Positions 28,904-38,452 of a DNA stretch of 64,000 bases are shown here, in pieces. The notes under the pieces are model-generated. The model saw only the letters and a list, made by a program, of their open reading frames with translations, was not told where the DNA came from and did no database searches. Each line of letters starts with the position of its first letter. Position 1 is the stretch's first letter. Position numbers and translations under genes: made by a program. This stretch comes from JANNSX01 sp963741525 (GTDB taxonomy: Bacteria; Pseudomonadota; Alphaproteobacteria; Rhizobiales; Hyphomicrobiaceae). Where the stretch lies: positions 1-64,000 of the forward strand of contig CAVUIW010000027.1 of assembly GCA_963741525.1 (NCBI GenBank), read 5' to 3'.

Positions 28904-30889
28904 ATGCCCGGGCCTGATATTATTTATAAGTTGAGGCAATTGGCCGCCGTATTGGCGGTGCTTGTGGCAACGCTTTGCCTGGTGCTCTCGCCTGTGCGGG
29001 CACAAGAGACCAGCGTCCTCTTCGATCACTTTGCGACGAACTTCCCGTTGACCGGCCAGCATATGGCCGTGCCGTGTCAGTCATGCCACGTGGCTGGCAG
29101 GTTCGATACGACATCGACGGAATGCAGCGCTTGCCACAATGGTGGGCTCGCATCAGGAAAGGCCCGGAGTCATCTTGCGACGACAAGCGTGTGCGAAGCC
29201 TGCCATACGACGAGCACGTTTGCCGCAACACGCGTCGATCACGATCAGGTCGTGGGAAGTTGCGCATCTTGCCATACCGGCGAGGTGGCCACGGGTAAGC
29301 CGGCTGGCCACATCCAATCGGGCGGCGACTGCGCCGAGTGCCACAACACGCTCTCCTTCGCGATGGGCTCCTTCGATCATAGCGTGGCGACCGGCACCTG
29401 CGTGTCCTGCCACAACGGCAAGGCCGCGACCGGCAAGTCCGCCAACCACATCCTGTCCCCGAACACATGCGAGGATTGCCACTCCACGACCACCTTTGCC
29501 AATGCCCGCTTCGACCACAGCGCCGTCAGCGGCACCTGCGTCTCTTGCCACAATGGCAAGGCCGCGACCGGCAAATCAGCAAATCACATCCCATCCTCGA
29601 ACACATGCGAGGATTGCCACTCCACAACCACCTTTGCCAACGCCCGCTTCGACCACAGCGCTGTCACCGGCACCTGCGTCTCCTGCCACAACGGCAAGGC
29701 CGCGACCGGCAAATCCGCAAATCATATCCCGAGCACCAACACCTGCGAGGACTGCCACTCCACGACCACCTTTGCCAACGCCCGCTTCGACCACAGCGCT
29801 GTCACCGGCACCTGCGTCTCCTGCCACAACGGCAAGGCCGCGACCGGCAAATCCGCAAATCATATCCCGAGCACCAACACCTGCGAGGACTGCCACTCCA
29901 CGACCACCTTTGCCAACGCCCGCTTCGACCACAGCGCTGTCACCGGCTCGTGCGCCACCTGCCACAACGGCCAGCGCGCGACCGGCAAGCCTGCAAACCA
30001 CATCCGAACTTCGTCGGGTTGCAACTCCTGCCACCGGACCACCGCCTGGCTGCCGGCGAGCTTCGATCATGCCAGCGTCACCGGCTCGTGCGCCTCATGC
30101 CACAACGGCACGGTGGCGACCGGCAAGGCGGCGAACCATCTGCCAACCTCAAACGTCTGCGAGGATTGCCACGTCGCGCAGAGCTGGCAGACCGTCCGCT
30201 TCGACCATGCAGCGGTGACCGGCACCTGCGCCACCTGCCACAACGGTCAGCGCGCCACCGGCAAGCCCAACAATCACGTTGCGACCACTGCCGGCTGCGA
30301 CTCCTGCCACCGGACGACGGCCTGGCTGCCCGCGAGCTTCGACCACGCCAACGTCACGGGCTCCTGCGCCTCTTGCCACAACGGCACGACGGCGACCGGC
30401 AAGTCCGCCAACCATCTGCCAACGGCCAACACTTGCGACGACTGCCACGTCCCGCAAAATTGGCTGACCGTCCGGTTCGATCACACGGCCGCGACCGGAG
30501 CTTGCGCGACTTGCCACAACGGCCAGCGCGCGACCGGCAAGCCCAACAACCACATCGCCACCACCGCCGGCTGCGACTCTTGCCACCGGACGACGGCCTG
30601 GCTGCCGGCGAGCTTCGACCACGCCAATGTCACGGGCAATTGCGTCTCCTGCCACAATGGCAACACGGCGACGGGCAAGCCGGCGAACCACCCGTTGACG
30701 ACCACCCTCTGCGAGGCATGCCACACGACGAGCAATTGGTCGAACTCACGTGTCAATCATGCCGAGGTCCAGGCAGGCGGCTGCGCCAGCTGTCACAACG
30801 GCAACATTGCCGAGGGCAAGCCGAATGATCATCCGCGCACCAGCGCTTCCTGTGACGAGTGCCATTCGACGCGCAATTGGGATCGATGA
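28904..30889 (+). CDS. Multihaem cytochrome c with 27 CXXCH motifs in tandem dihaem modules
   Basis: 661 residues from the ATG at 28904, chosen because it gives a signal peptide (hydrophobic LAAVLAVLVATLCLVL, cleavage near VRA-QE). Twenty-seven CXXCH motifs are present. Most of the protein is a 46-residue repeat with two haem motifs (TCVSCHNGKAATGKSANH and TCEDCHSTTTFANARFDH) and two further invariant histidines, one in SANH and one in FDH, matching the haems in number. About 12 repeats occur. The small (about 23 residues per haem), low-complexity modules suggest an extended haem chain. Export to the periplasm is clear; whether it reaches the outside is unknown. No lipobox is seen. Confidence 0.95.
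   Translation: MPGPDIIYKLRQLAAVLAVLVATLCLVLSPVRAQETSVLFDHFATNFPLTGQHMAVPCQSCHVAGRFDTTSTECSACHNGGLASGKARSHLATTSVCEACHTTSTFAATRVDHDQVVGSCASCHTGEVATGKPAGHIQSGGDCAECHNTLSFAMGSFDHSVATGTCVSCHNGKAATGKSANHILSPNTCEDCHSTTTFANARFDHSAVSGTCVSCHNGKAATGKSANHIPSSNTCEDCHSTTTFANARFDHSAVTGTCVSCHNGKAATGKSANHIPSTNTCEDCHSTTTFANARFDHSAVTGTCVSCHNGKAATGKSANHIPSTNTCEDCHSTTTFANARFDHSAVTGSCATCHNGQRATGKPANHIRTSSGCNSCHRTTAWLPASFDHASVTGSCASCHNGTVATGKAANHLPTSNVCEDCHVAQSWQTVRFDHAAVTGTCATCHNGQRATGKPNNHVATTAGCDSCHRTTAWLPASFDHANVTGSCASCHNGTTATGKSANHLPTANTCDDCHVPQNWLTVRFDHTAATGACATCHNGQRATGKPNNHIATTAGCDSCHRTTAWLPASFDHANVTGNCVSCHNGNTATGKPANHPLTTTLCEACHTTSNWSNSRVNHAEVQAGGCASCHNGNIAEGKPNDHPRTSASCDECHSTRNWDR
29393..29944 (+). repeat. 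Four tandem 138-bp repeats inside the 27-haem gene
   Basis: Units at 29393-29530, 29531-29668, 29669-29806 and 29807-29944 each encode one 46-residue dihaem module. Units 3 and 4 appear identical at every base; units 1 and 2 differ at a few silent or conservative positions. More diverged units continue to the end of the gene. Confidence 0.95.
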
Positions 30890-30916
30890 CGCATGACTGA
30901 GGACGGAGTGCAAGGC

Positions 30917-33173
30917 ATGACAGTGTTAGCGCCGAGAGCTTTGCGGATAGGCACTCTGACTGTGCTTGCACTGTCGCTGTTGTCTTCGTCGACGGCGCGT
31001 GCCGAACCTGTGCTCGATCGCGTGTTCTCCAGCGCCGACGTCATCGAGAGCAAGGGCTGCTCGGTCGTGCGGATCGGTTTCAATTTCCGGGTCCGTTACG
31101 TCAGTCATTTCCCTCTTTCGAATGGCACAGAGGTCCGCATTGCCTTCCGGGCCGTCGACCCGGAAGTGGCCCGCGCCGAGATTCTCGACACGGCGCGAAT
31201 CGCTGCGCGTGCCGAAAGGCAGCTCGGACGACATCAGACAGATCGAGTTCGAACTCGCCAAGAGCAACCGGCTCTCTGTCCTGGTGAGTTTCAATCAGCC
31301 GATGAACTTCGATGTGGCACAGGGCAGCGACTTCGAAAGCCTCGTCGTTGCCATGTCGGCAGGCAAGATGGGCGCCGCCTGCAAACCCGTCTTTCCAGCG
31401 TCGGCGGTCGGCAACGGCACATGGGGCGCCGAGGTCGCGCGCGACGAGGATGTCCCGGATGTCGTTGTTGGTGAAACCGATGCGCCGGGTCCGCGCAAAA
31501 TTGGGAAGCTGCTGGCGGATGCCCAGAAGGCCATGTCGGCCGGCGACTATGACACCGCCATAAAGTTGGCGACGAAAGCTTCCGAGCTGCCCGAGAGCGA
31601 GTTCAGCCCCGAGGCCAAGGAGATGCTGGGGCTCGCCCGCGAGCGGAAAGGCCAGATGGCCCATGCGCGCGCCGAGTACAAGGAGTATCTCGAGCGCTAT
31701 CCGGATAGCGAAGGTGCGGAGCGCGTGCGCCGGCGCCTGGCCGGATTGGACGAAGGGGAAGCGCCCTCCGGCTCGGCCAGCGGAAAGAAGGGCAAGGACC
31801 GGGCCGAGGACGAGGACGGCGCTTGGCGCGTCTCGGGCAGCCTGTCGCAGTACTATGTTCGCGATGAAGGCATTCGCAAGTTTCGTGATCCCTCGCTCCC
31901 GCCGGATCCCAACGAGGAGAAGGACGATCACGACACGTTTCAGAACGAACTCTTGAATGGGCTCGACCTCAACGCCGAATGGAGAATGGGCGGGGTCCGG
32001 TCGAAGGCGCGATTCTCGGGTGCTCTGGAAAATGGATTCGACGAGGGCGACGGCGACATCGGCAGCGTGGCTTCGGCCTATATCGAGTCCGCCATTCCGA
32101 ACTGGGGCGTTTCGACCAAGCTCGGCCGGCAGTCTCGCAATACCGGCGGCGTGATCGGCCGCTTTGACGGGGGGCTCGCAAGCTGGCAGACGGGCGAGAT
32201 GTTGCGTTTCAATGTGATCGCTGGCTCGCCGGTCGCCCGGCGTACCGATCTGCCATACGCCGATGACTCGATCTTCTATGGCTTGAGCGCGGATATCGGT
32301 CCCGTGTTCGGCGGCTTCGATGCGACGCTCTACGCGATCGAGCAAGACACCGACGATTTCGTCGATCGCCAAGCCGTTGGCGCCGAGCTGCGCTATGCCG
32401 ACGAGACGACCTCGGCATTCGCCCTGCTCGACTACGATGTGCACCACGGCGAGGTCAATATGGCGATCGCCACGGCCAGCTGGACAGCGCCCGACAAATC
32501 GACATTCAATTTTGCCGCCGACTATCGCAAATCTCCGTTCCTGTTGACGCAGAACGCATTACAGGGCCAAGCATTCGGCTCGCTCGCCGACATGCTGACA
32601 ATCTTCACGAGTGATGAGATTGAAACGTTGGCCAAGGACCGCACGGCAACGGCCACCACCTATTCGATCGGCTACTCGAAACCGCTCAATGAGATGTTTC
32701 AGATCAACCTCGATGCAACGATCGCCAACATTTCGGCGACACCGGCATCTGGGGGAGTCGATGCGTTATCCGCAACCGGTTATGAGACCTACTACTCCGC
32801 CCTGCTGCTGGCGAACGGCGTCGTCCGCGAGAATGACACGTTCACGCTCGGCTTGCGCTACGCCGATCGGCAGAGCTCTGACACCTATGCGATCGATGTC
32901 GGGACCCGCTACCCGGTCACCAGCGATCTGCGTGTCAGCCCGACGCTTCGCCTGAGCTATCGCGAAGGCGAGGATGCCAGGTGGAACGAGGTCGCGGTCA
33001 TGCCGTCTCTGAGGTTGAACTACAGCTGGCTCGAGGATACCGGGCTCGAGTTCGAAGCCGGCGCCAAATGGTCCGAGCGCTACGAGGGAACGGCAACCAG
33101 CGAGGATTTGGAGTACTTTTTCCTGATCGGCTACCACTACGATTTCGATGTCGATAGCCGGACATTTGAATAG
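30917..33173 (+). CDS. Outer-membrane TPR plus beta-barrel protein (frame broken)
   Basis: About 751 residues after removing one extra base near 31197. The start at 30917 gives a signal peptide (LTVLALSLLSSSTARA). A beta-rich N-terminal domain (about 20-150) resembles an AMIN-type domain. Residues about 190-275 carry TPR helices (IGKLLADAQKAMSAGDYDTA, ARAEYKEYLERYPDSEGAER). From about 300 the sequence alternates short amphipathic strands to the end, as in an outer-membrane beta-barrel (YTATG-like turns, final FFLIGYHYDFDVD). It is separated from the 27-haem gene by 27 bp. It may anchor or sheathe the cytochromes in the outer membrane; a Slam-like or export role is an alternative. A fragment of a second copy lies at 9829-9966. 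Confidence 0.75.
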
Positions 33174-33446
33174 TCCGATGACATCGCCAGTTGCCGGCTC
33201 ATGGCGAGGAAATCGAGCGATCAGCAACCGGGCGCCTTCGGTGGCAATTGGTAACGTCCACAATTCGCGCCTGGCTCGCGAATGCGTGCATACCTTTCCC
33301 GACGGCCGGTTGCAGATGAGCCGCTGCACCCTCAAATCCACGGTACCAGCAAAGGGGGTGACCAAGCGGCAGCCATCTGCAAACTGCGTCGGCCGGTCGT
33401 TGTGGACAAGCACTCCGCTTTGACGCCCGATGTTGAGGGTTCCCGA

Positions 33447-34036
33447 TGCCGGAATCAAGAAGTGTGCGGCCTGCGCTGGGAATGGGAAGTACGCGTGCGA
33501 GCACTGGACACGACAGTCGTCATCGTTCCCGGCAACCGCGCAAAAAAAGCGGTGATGATCGCTTGGTTGTCTTGAATGCCGAGGCAAGAGACGTCGTTGA
33601 GCGTCGCCGCGGCACGGACCCCAACCAAGTCTTCACGTTTCGGGGGCGTCCAATCACGCGGATGATCACGTCGGCCTGGAAGAGAGCACGGTGTCGTGCT
33701 GGCCTTCCGCACTTTCGCGTGCATGACCTCAAGCACACTTACAGTCGCCGCCTACGAGCCGCCGGCGTGAGTTTCGAGGACCGGCAGGACTTGCTTGGTC
33801 ACAAGTCCGGACGCATTACGACGCACTATTCGGCGGCGGAATTGCAGAACCTGATCGCTGCCGCCGAGAAAGTTTGCCAAGCCTGGGCTAACGCCCCTCA
33901 ACTTGCTGTCTTGAAAGGCAAACGGCAGGGGAGTGACGCAAAAGTCCCGCAAGCGGCGAAGGATATTCCGCCGCCTACGTTCAAGTCCTTGAAATCCTTG
34001 GTGAGCCGGGAGGGAATCGAACCCTCGACCACATGA
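33447..34036 (+). pseudogene. Tyrosine recombinase (integrase) C-terminal remnant at tRNA-Lys
   Basis: Catalytic half of a phage-type integrase without its N-terminus. The first visible motif, CRNQEVCGLRW, carries the first catalytic Arg. The frame then moves at an A7 run (33545-33551) and continues with VFTFRGRPITRM, HDLKHTYSRRL, DLLGHKSGRITTHYS (His and nucleophilic Tyr). Lys replaces Arg in HxxR, which I have seen as normal for this subgroup. The last codons run into the tRNA-Lys gene (SREGIEPSTT), a hallmark of tRNA-targeting integrases. Sequence upstream of 33447 does not look like integrase, so the gene is truncated. Confidence 0.8.
33998..34024 (+). repeat. Proposed attR within the tRNA-Lys 3' end
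   Basis: 27 bp identical but for one base to 9291-9317. It covers the CCA, acceptor and T-arm part of the intact tRNA gene, which therefore marks the right boundary of the proposed island. Confidence 0.8.
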
Positions 34037-34073
34037 TTAAAAGTCACGTGCTCTACCTCTGAGCTACCGGCCC
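33999..34073 (-). tRNA. tRNA-Lys (anticodon UUU)
   Basis: 75 nt including an encoded CCA. On the minus strand it folds as acceptor GGGCCGG/CCGGCTC with one G-U pair, D stem GCTC/GAGC, anticodon stem CGTGA/TCATG around loop CTTTTAA (anticodon TTT), variable TGGTC, T stem GAGGG/CCCTC with loop TTCGATT, and discriminator A. All stems pair, so it is probably functional. It is the inferred integration target of the island to its left. Confidence 0.93.
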
Positions 34074-34219
34074 TTGGGCGGCCATGAAGCAAGGGCAAGC
34101 TGTTAAGTCAATGGCGTCGATGTGTTGGCCCGCCACGCGGCCAATGCGCTAGGGCGCCGCATGGCGGCCGTGCGGCCATGCGGCTGGACCTCACCGTTCC
34201 TGGCGGCTAACCCGGCTCC

Positions 34220-35152
34220 ATGACGCCCGAGAACCGCCAAGCGACCAATCTCGCCGCTGCCGATCACCTCGTCGGCATCGGTTGCATGTGCGTGGCTGTC
34301 GCGATTTTCGCACTCCAGGATGCCGCCTCCAAGACCGCGACGGTCACCTATGGCCTGCCGGTGCTCCAGGTCGTGGCCGTGCGCTTCATCGTCAATGTGG
34401 CGCTCAATGTTTTCTATTTCGGGCCACGCCGCGTGCCCTCCCTGTTCGCCTCCGCGCGGCCCGGTCTGCAGCTCGTCCGCGGCGCCGTCATGAGCCTCTC
34501 CACACTGCTTAACTACACCGCGCTCCAGTATCTGCGCCTGGACCAGACCGTCACCATCACCTTCCTGACGCCTCTGCTCGTCGCCCTGCTCGCGGGCCCG
34601 ATGCTCGGCGAATGGGTCGGCTGGCGGCGGATGGTTGCCATCATCGTCGGCTTTCTCGGCGTGCTGCTGGTGTTCCGGCCGGATCTCGGCGGCATCCACT
34701 GGGCGGCCGTCCTGTCGATTGCCGCGACCGTCTCCTATGCCCTCTATATCATCGCCACGCGCTACATGGCGCCGATCGACAGCGCCGCCGTGATGCAATT
34801 CTATACGCCGCTCGGCGGGCTGCTGCTGTTCGGGCCGCTGGTTTTCTTCTTCTGGGAGACACCTTCGAGCACTTGGGGATGGGTCGCCCTCCTCTCCGGC
34901 GGCGTGTGGGGCACGCTCAGCCACTGGTTCCTGATCCTCGCGCACCGCAAGGCCCCGGCCTCGATCGTCGCTCCCTTCATCTACACCGAGATCGTGTGGA
35001 TGATCGGGCTCGGCGCGCTCCTGTTCGGCGACTGGCCGGATCGCTGGACGCTCGCCGGTGCCGCGATCGTGATCGGATCGGGCCTCTATCTGCTGTATCG
35101 CGAGGCGGTTCGCAGCCGCGAGCAGAGATCCGACGTAGCATCACGGACGTAG
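34220..35152 (+). CDS. EamA/DMT-family transporter
   Basis: 310-residue inner-membrane protein with ten hydrophobic helices arranged as two EamA repeats, the standard drug/metabolite transporter size. Typical features: an opening helix with VAIFALQDAASK, RFIVNVALNVFYF, the second repeat beginning near HWAAVLSIAATVSYALYIIA, and the C-terminal SIVAPFIYTEIVWMIGLGAL. A short basic tail follows. The substrate of such proteins cannot be predicted; export of amino acids or metabolites is common. First gene of the chromosomal backbone to the right of the tRNA-Lys gene. Confidence 0.9.
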   Translation: MTPENRQATNLAAADHLVGIGCMCVAVAIFALQDAASKTATVTYGLPVLQVVAVRFIVNVALNVFYFGPRRVPSLFASARPGLQLVRGAVMSLSTLLNYTALQYLRLDQTVTITFLTPLLVALLAGPMLGEWVGWRRMVAIIVGFLGVLLVFRPDLGGIHWAAVLSIAATVSYALYIIATRYMAPIDSAAVMQFYTPLGGLLLFGPLVFFFWETPSSTWGWVALLSGGVWGTLSHWFLILAHRKAPASIVAPFIYTEIVWMIGLGALLFGDWPDRWTLAGAAIVIGSGLYLLYREAVRSREQRSDVASRT

Positions 35153-35204
35153 TAGCCGGGGGCATGGGAGACTAGACTGTGCCTCTCGATGGAGGACACC
35201 GGCC

Positions 35205-35639
35205 ATGCTGAAGCGCCTGCTCTTAGCCCTGTCGCTATTCATCCTGATCCCGGCCGGCGGCCTTGCAACGCGCGCCGAGGAGCCATTGGCGGATGTGGCA
35301 GCTGCCCAGCAAATCATCGCGGACCAGCTCGCCGCCTTCGCACGAGATGATGGCGTGGCCGCTTACGCCTTCGCGGCGCCTGAGGTGAAGGCGAAGTTTC
35401 CTTCGGCTGAAATCTTCATGATGATGGTCCGGAAAGGCTACACGCCGGTCTATCGCCCGCAGGCCTACGATTTTTCCGTTTCCGAGGTGCTCGCCAACGG
35501 CGTCATCCGTCAGGAGGTCGACATCGTCGACGCCGGCGGGGAGGCGTGGACGGCCGAGTATCTCCTCCGCCGCGAGCCCGACGGCAGCCTGAAGATTATC
35601 GCGTGTCAGCTCGTGAAAAAGCCCGGCGTCGGGGCGTGA
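35205..35639 (+). CDS. DUF4864 domain exported protein
   Basis: 144 residues with a signal peptide (LLLALSLFILIPAGGLATRA). The mature part resembles the DUF4864 family: AAAQQIIADQLAAFARDD, AYAFAAPEVKAKFPSAEIF and the C-terminal WTAEYLLRREPDGSLKIIAC. Family function is unknown. Start ATG at 35205 follows GGAGGACACCGGCC, a reasonable ribosome-binding context. It is preceded by a DMT transporter on the same strand, 52 bp away. Confidence 0.75.
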   Translation: MLKRLLLALSLFILIPAGGLATRAEEPLADVAAAQQIIADQLAAFARDDGVAAYAFAAPEVKAKFPSAEIFMMMVRKGYTPVYRPQAYDFSVSEVLANGVIRQEVDIVDAGGEAWTAEYLLRREPDGSLKIIACQLVKKPGVGA

Positions 35640-35642
35640 GGC

Positions 35643-35683
35643 GGTGAACGGTGAACGGTGAACGGTGAACGGTGAACGGTGAA
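35643..35683 (+). repeat. Heptanucleotide tandem repeat
   Basis: Five complete GGTGAAC units and a sixth lacking its last base, directly after the stop of the DUF4864 gene. It lies outside any coding frame. Confidence 0.9.
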
Positions 35684-35740
35684 ATAATTGCGGTCGACCG
35701 TTTCGCTTGGCAACACCTGTTTCACCACTTCACCCTCACA

Positions 35741-36945
35741 TCAGAAGATGAAATCTGACGCGTCCACGAGGGCTGCGTTGACGCCCCAGAGCGTCATCGC
35801 CGAGCCGCCATAGGCGATCTCCGTGCTGGCGCCGTAGGCCGTGATCTCCAACTGGCCGAAGCTAAGGCCCTGGTAGGCGAGGCTGATCTTGTCGGCGCCG
35901 TTCTGGAAGCCGTGGATTTGATCGGTGCCCCAGCCGAGGAAGAAGTGGAAGGTATCGTTGCCGCCCTCACCGAGCAGCGAGTCGTTGCCGGCCTCGCCAT
36001 AGATGTGATCGTCGCCATCGCCACCGTAGATCGTGTCGTTACCGTTGCCGCCCGATAGACCGTCGTTGCCAGCGCCGCCGCGCAGCACGTCGTTGTCCTC
36101 GCCGCCGTTCAGCGAGTCGTTACCGCCCCGACCCTCGAGAACGTCGGCGCCGTGGAAACCGTAGATCGTGTTCGACCCATCGTTGCCATAGAGGTAGTCG
36201 CCGGCATACCCGCCCTTGAGGCCTTCGATGTCGAACAGCGAGTCGAGACCGCCTGCCGAGGTGTTCTGAGGGCCATAGATCGAGAGATCGACGGTGACAC
36301 TGCCGGCCGCATCGCCGTAGTCGGCGAAGTCGAAACCGTCGTCGCCATAGAAAATGTCGTTGCCGGCTCCGCCCCGGAACTCGTCGTCGCCGAGGCCACC
36401 GCGCATGTAGTCGTTGCCCTCGTTGCCCCTCAGGTAGTCGTTGCCCGAGCCGCCGATCAGAGTATCGTTGCCGAGGCCGCCGCTGAGGAAATCGTTACCG
36501 ACGCCGCCGTCGAGATGGTCGTTGCCCGCGTCGCCGCTCAGGCTGTCGTTGCCGTTCAAACCGTCTAGCCGGTTGTTTGCCGCGTTGCCGACGAGTAGTC
36601 GCCAAGCGAGGATCCGATGATGTTCTCGATGGAAGAGATTGTGTCCGTGCCGTTGCCGTAGGCCTTGGAGATACCGCCGAGGTAGACCAGCATGCCTTCG
36701 GTCGCGTCCGCGTAGGAAACCGTATCGATGCCGTCGCCGCCGGTGAGCTTGTCATTGCCGAGGCCGCCAATCAGCGTGTCGTTGCCCGTGCCGCCGTCCA
36801 GCGTGTCGTTGCCGAGGCCACCGATCAGCCTGTCGTTGCCGCCCCGCCCGAACAACGTGTCATCGCCCGCGCGGCCATCGATGATGTCGTTGGCGGAGGT
36901 GCCGAGAATGCTGTTGCGGTTGTTGTTGCCGTTGATCGTGGCCAT
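35741..36945 (-). CDS. RTX calcium-binding protein (frame broken)
   Basis: About 400 residues of haemolysin-type nonapeptide repeats (for example GGLGNDTLIGGSGND and GGDGDDHIYGEAGND), with a short non-repeat segment in the middle (about 190-230) and a C-terminal tail (GADKISLAYQGLSFGQLEI, ending DASDFIF) typical of type I secretion substrates. The start is the ATG at 36945 (MATINGNNNRNSILG). One base is missing near 36592, splitting it into two frames. No catalytic domain is visible, so it may be a structural, adhesive or calcium-binding surface protein. No type I exporter is in the window. Confidence 0.8.
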
Positions 36946-37126
36946 GGGCGCCTCCGGGTCTGTTGGTCTCGTTTGCTGATCGAGACTTGGCCCGCCTGGC
37001 TCCAAGCGGCAGTTACCGGGGTTACAATCCTGACGGTTTATTCACTTTCGCCTCCCTGGTTCCGCCTTTGTTCGCGATCGCTGAACGTGGTAGGCACCGG
37101 TTGGTCACCAAACCGAGGTCTCCATC

Positions 37127-38425
37127 ATGCCGCTCGATCCCAAGCTCGCCGCCGAGATCACCGCCGCCGTCAAGGCCGGTTTTCCAGATCAAATCGCCTT
37201 CACGCAGGCGATCGTCCGCTGTCCCTCGACGCGGGGCAACGAGCACACCGTGCAGGACCTGATGTTCCGCGCCATGCAGGCGCGCGGGTTGGCGATGGAT
37301 CGCTTCGAGATGAACGAGGCTGAAATTTCGAGGCATCCGGGCGGCTCGCGATTTTCGCCCACGCATTCGAAAGCACCGATCGTCGTCGGCATTCACCGGC
37401 CGCGAGAGGAAACGGGCCGCTCGCTCATCCTGCAGGGCCATGTCGACGTGGTGCCTGCCGGGCCCGAGGAGATGTGGGCGACCGCGCCCTTCGATCCGAT
37501 CGTCAAGGACGGTTGGATGCACGGCCGGGGCGCGGGCGACATGAAGGCCGGCTGCGCCTCCAATCTGTTCGCGCTCGATGCGCTGCGACGCATTGGGCTG
37601 CAACCGGCGGCCACCGTCTATGTGCAATCGGTCGTTGAAGAGGAGAGCACGGGCAACGGCGCGCTGATGACGCACCTGCGCGGCTACAAGGCCGATGCCG
37701 CCCTCATCCCCGAGCCCGGCAATGAGACGATGACGCGATGCAATGTCGGCGTGCTGTGGTTCCAGATCGTCGTCAAGGGCGAGCCGGTGCATGTCGCCTA
37801 TATGGGCACTGGCGCCAATGCGATCGACGCGGCGTGGCGGGTGGTGGGTGCTCTACGCGAGATGGAGGCGCGCTGGAACGCGGAAGAGCAGCGGCATGCC
37901 CTGTTTGCGGACAACGCGCATCCGCTCAATCTCAACATCGGCCGCATCGAGGGCGGCGACTGGGCGTCCAGTGTTCCGGCCTGGTGCAAGATCGACTGCC
38001 GGATCGCCTTCTATCCGGATCGCAAAGCCTCGGACGCCGCCGCCGAGATCGAGCAGGTTGTGCGCGACGTTTGCCGCGATGATCGCTACCTCTCGAACCG
38101 GCCGGCGGAGGTCGTCTGGAACGGCTTCCATGTCGATGGCTATGTGCTCGAACCCGGCAGCGAGGCGGAGGCCGTGCTCGGCCGCGCGCACGAGACGGTG
38201 TTCGGGAGCAAACTCGAGGCGCGCTCGGCGACCGCCTATCTCGACGCGCGCGTCTATGCGCTGTTCGATGGCATCCCGGCACTCAACTACGGTTGTATCG
38301 CGGAAGGCTATCACGGCTACAACGAGCGCGTGAACCTCGCCTCCGTCGAGAAGACGACGGCGGCCATGGCGCTGTTTATAGCGGAGTGGTGCGGGGTGGA
38401 GACGATCGCGCCGTCCGCGACGTGA
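37127..38425 (+). CDS. M20-family metallopeptidase, ArgE/DapE-like deacylase
   Basis: 432 residues, the normal length for ArgE/DapE/ACY1 hydrolases that remove an acyl or amino-acyl group using two zinc ions. Metal and catalytic residues are visible: His and Asp in LILQGHVDVVPAG, bridging Asp in HGRGAGDMKAGCAS, the catalytic Glu pair in SVVEEESTGNGA, and a C-terminal His in NYGCIAEGYHGYNE. The dimerisation domain sits between about 190 and 320. The natural substrate, probably an N-acylated amino acid or peptide, is not evident. Stands alone between RTX and small unknown genes. Confidence 0.9.
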   Translation: MPLDPKLAAEITAAVKAGFPDQIAFTQAIVRCPSTRGNEHTVQDLMFRAMQARGLAMDRFEMNEAEISRHPGGSRFSPTHSKAPIVVGIHRPREETGRSLILQGHVDVVPAGPEEMWATAPFDPIVKDGWMHGRGAGDMKAGCASNLFALDALRRIGLQPAATVYVQSVVEEESTGNGALMTHLRGYKADAALIPEPGNETMTRCNVGVLWFQIVVKGEPVHVAYMGTGANAIDAAWRVVGALREMEARWNAEEQRHALFADNAHPLNLNIGRIEGGDWASSVPAWCKIDCRIAFYPDRKASDAAAEIEQVVRDVCRDDRYLSNRPAEVVWNGFHVDGYVLEPGSEAEAVLGRAHETVFGSKLEARSATAYLDARVYALFDGIPALNYGCIAEGYHGYNERVNLASVEKTTAAMALFIAEWCGVETIAPSAT

Positions 38426-38452
38426 CGGAAACTCTTGCGGGATGTATGTCAG

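Noticed and set aside
29153..30756. Tandem repeats resembling a CRISPR array, and minus-strand frames over them
   Set aside because: The repeats are 138 bp, contiguous without spacers, and encode haem modules in frame.
33700..33800. Lys in HDLKHT as proof that the integrase is catalytically dead
   Set aside because: This subgroup of integrases commonly has Lys here; the truncation and the poly-A frame break are better reasons to call it a remnant.
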